From positions 4,154,001 to 4,218,000 of the forward strand of contig NZ_CP082923.1 of assembly GCF_019931575.1 (NCBI RefSeq): DNA of 64,000 nucleotides, given 5' to 3'. The position numbers were made by a program, and so were the translations under genes. Under the pieces are notes generated by a model. That model had not been told where the DNA came from, did not search any database, and was given only the letters and a program-made list of their open reading frames with translations. Below, in pieces: positions 62,197-64,000 of this stretch. Position 1 is the stretch's first letter, and each line of letters begins with the position of its first letter. This DNA comes from Caulobacter segnis (GTDB taxonomy: Bacteria > Pseudomonadota > Alphaproteobacteria > Caulobacterales > Caulobacteraceae).

Positions 62197-63506
62197 ACTC
62201 CCCCCTCGTCCGAGCGCTCCAGCCCCGCGATCGTCGCCTCCTCGCGGGCGCCGCCCTGGCTGACGGCGCGCAGCACGGCCTGGCGCAGGGCGTAGGCCAG
62301 CATGGCCGCCAGGATCAGGGCGTTCAGCACGAACGGCCCCCAGCCGATCTTCTCGTAGAGCAGCACGAACAGCGGGGCGACCACGACGTTCAGGCCGTTG
62401 ATCGCGGCGATGGCCCCGGCCGCGCCCGCCTGGTCCTTGGCGTCCACCGACAGCGAAGCCCCCGCCGTGAAGCCCGGCCGGGCGAAGCCGTAGCCCAGGC
62501 TGGCGATGGCGTAGCCGATGGCCACGGCCGCGTAGTCCGGCGCGAAGGCGACGACGATATTGCCCACCGCCGCGCAGCCGACGCCCCAGCGCATCAGGTC
62601 GCGCGGGCCCATCCGGAACATGCGGATCAGGCCCCACTGGGCCAGCAGGCCCGCCACGGCGCCGGCCGCCATGGCCAGGGTGATGAAGCCCTGGGCCTTG
62701 ACCGGCGGCAGGCCCAGCTTGTCGATGATCAGGAAGCCCAGGGTCTGGGTCTGGGCCGTCTGGCACGAGGCCACGAGAAAACCGAAGATCAGGAACGGCT
62801 TGAGGCGCGGGTCCTTCCACAGCGCCGCGCCCTCGCCGCGCCAGGGCAGGCCGAACCGCCGGCGGGGCGGGGTGTCGCCGCGTCCGGGAGAAAAGGTCTC
62901 GGGCAGGCCGCGCTTGACCACCACCAGCATCACCGCCGCCAGGGCCGCGAAGGCGAACATCGGCCCGGCCAAACCCACGATGGGGAGCACGAACAGCGGG
63001 GCCAGCAGCGGCCCCACGACCGTGCCCAGGCCGAAGGCCCCGGCCAGGGTGGCCATGGTCTGGGTGCGCTCCTCGCGGCTGGTGCGCTCGGCCATGTAGG
63101 CCTGGGTCGCCGGATTGGCCGCCGAGCCGAAGCCGCCGAACAGCGCCCGGGCCATCAGGAACAGCCCGAAGATCACCATCGGCGGCGCCAGGTGACGCAG
63201 GCCCGCCGAGACCACGAGGCCGCACAGGATCATCGACACGCAGAAGCCGGAAAGCCCCAGCATGATCAAAGGCTTGCGACCTCTCAGGTCCGACTGCCGA
63301 GCCCAGAACGGAGAGGTCACCGCCCACAGCACGGCCGAGAGGGAGAAGATGCCCGCCACCAGGGCGTCGGGGATGCCGATCTGGCGGCCGATGGCCGGTA
63401 GCACCGACAACATGCCGGTGTTCCCCAGGGCGGTCGCCACCGACACGCCGAAGAGGATGGCGAACGGGCCTCGGTGATCCCGGGCTTCCTTGATCTCCCC
63501 ACTCAT
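62193..63506 (-). CDS. MFS transporter
   Basis: This 437-residue major facilitator transporter has twelve predicted transmembrane segments, with motif A (RQSDLRGRKPLIML) between TM2 and TM3 and a TM5 motif (AFGLGTVVGPLLAPL). It resembles the drug:H+ antiporter-1 group. The ATG at 63506 gives the normal cytoplasmic N-terminus; an upstream start would add an unsupported segment. Substrate unknown. It is convergent with fixK. Confidence 0.92.
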   Translation of the reverse strand: MSGEIKEARDHRGPFAILFGVSVATALGNTGMLSVLPAIGRQIGIPDALVAGIFSLSAVLWAVTSPFWARQSDLRGRKPLIMLGLSGFCVSMILCGLVVSAGLRHLAPPMVIFGLFLMARALFGGFGSAANPATQAYMAERTSREERTQTMATLAGAFGLGTVVGPLLAPLFVLPIVGLAGPMFAFAALAAVMLVVVKRGLPETFSPGRGDTPPRRRFGLPWRGEGAALWKDPRLKPFLIFGFLVASCQTAQTQTLGFLIIDKLGLPPVKAQGFITLAMAAGAVAGLLAQWGLIRMFRMGPRDLMRWGVGCAAVGNIVVAFAPDYAAVAIGYAIASLGYGFARPGFTAGASLSVDAKDQAGAAGAIAAINGLNVVVAPLFVLLYEKIGWGPFVLNALILAAMLAYALRQAVLRAVSQGGAREEATIAGLERSDEGGV

Positions 63507-63643
63507 CAAACAATCGTTAGAGCTTGAAATCGCCACGCGCAATGTGTCGCGGGTCACAGCGCCGATCGCGATTTCGCGGGAACCTTGGATTAATGATTAA
63601 AACGCATGATGCGCCGTCATTCTCGGGGTCGGCTTAAACCAAA

Positions 63644-64000
63644 ATGTTCCAGATCATCGGCATCGTGATGCTCTTCGCCATGGTGTTCGGCAGCTACCTG
63701 ATGGGTGGCGGCAAGCTGGACGTCATCATCGAAGCCGCCCCGCACGAGCTGATGGCCATCCTCGGCGCGGCCGTCGCCGCCTTCCTGATCTCCAACTCGA
63801 TGGTGGTCATCAAGGCCACGGCCGGCGGCTTCGGCAAGATCTTCAAGGGCCCCAAGTGGAAGCCCTCCGACTATCGCGACCTGCTGTCCCTGCTGTTCCT
63901 GCTGACCAAGACGATGAAGTCCAAGGGCGTCATCGCCCTGGAAAGCCACATCGAAAAGCCGCACGAGAGCACGATCTTCGCCCGCTATCCGAAGGTCACC
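63644..64000 (+). CDS. motA: flagellar motor stator protein MotA, partial (5' end only)
   Basis: These are the first 119 codons of MotA, truncated by the window edge. The sequence MFQIIGIVMLFAMVFGSYLM and the following segments (TM1, TM2 and the start of the cytoplasmic loop) match alphaproteobacterial MotA. With MotB it forms the proton channel that drives the flagellum. The short upstream region is AT-rich (TTAATGATTAA at 63590-63600). Confidence 0.93.
   Translation, partial: MFQIIGIVMLFAMVFGSYLMGGGKLDVIIEAAPHELMAILGAAVAAFLISNSMVVIKATAGGFGKIFKGPKWKPSDYRDLLSLLFLLTKTMKSKGVIALESHIEKPHESTIFARYPKVT

Noticed and set aside
63590..63600. CtrA site TTAATGATTAA upstream of motA
   Set aside because: The two TTAA half-sites are 3 bases apart instead of 7.

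Overview
The window is high-GC DNA from an alphaproteobacterium, almost certainly a Caulobacter (Caulobacteraceae). The main support is the block fixK-fixT-fixJ-fixL followed by cydD/cydC and divergent cydA/cydB/cydX, with motA close by. Further support comes from two near-identical ~272-residue flagellins, a TonB-dependent receptor of the Xanthomonas/Caulobacter type, and the codon usage. I see no rRNA, tRNA, CRISPR array, prophage or transposase.

Bases 1-27000 are mainly a plant-polysaccharide locus. It holds a GH3 beta-glucosidase (cut by the window edge), GH97, GH29 alpha-fucosidase, a PA14-containing GH31 (alpha-xylosidase-like), GH35 beta-galactosidase, a flavin-dependent halogenase homologue, a large TonB-dependent receptor and a GH5 glycanase. 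Together these fit stepwise breakdown of a galactosylated and fucosylated xyloglucan. A linked operon (IlvD/EDD-type sugar-acid dehydratase, 2-keto-3-deoxygalactonate kinase, KDPGal aldolase, Na+/sugar symporter) with a GntR regulator and an aldo/keto reductase would take galactose or galactonate to pyruvate and glyceraldehyde-3-phosphate. LacI-type palindromes of the form TGAYARCGYTRTCA lie upstream of GH3/GH97, GH35, the receptor and GH5, which suggests one regulon whose regulator is not in the window. Two flagellin genes and a wrbA/LysR pair interrupt this region.

Bases 27000-38700 are mixed: a LuxR-type helix-turn-helix gene with an overlapping second reading frame, two small orphan genes, a thiolase, an RND efflux pair, an SGNH esterase, a sorbosone-dehydrogenase-like lipoprotein, and a TetR/TetA-like pair with tandem tetO-like operators. 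Bases 38700-47850 carry a carotenoid-cleavage oxygenase, an SDR with divergent TetR, and a catabolic group of two flavin monooxygenases, a TetR regulator, an HSL-type esterase and a zinc-free quinone oxidoreductase.

Bases 47980-52530 hold rpmH-rnpA-yidC-yihA, a DUF3850 protein and a CheW, with palindromic intergenic repeats. Bases 52690-62200 are the micro-oxic respiration block: cytochrome bd (cydABX), its CydDC exporter, the FixLJ oxygen sensor, the FixT receiver-domain protein and FixK. FixK boxes lie between cydA and cydD and between fixT and fixK. In this sequence cydA is split into two overlapping frames by an apparent one-base loss in the Q-loop. The window ends with an MFS transporter and the start of motA.

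The most interesting points are the LacI-type regulon and complete xyloglucan enzyme set, a terminator-ended leader upstream of GH35, the split cydA, and the nested frames at 27070-27915.
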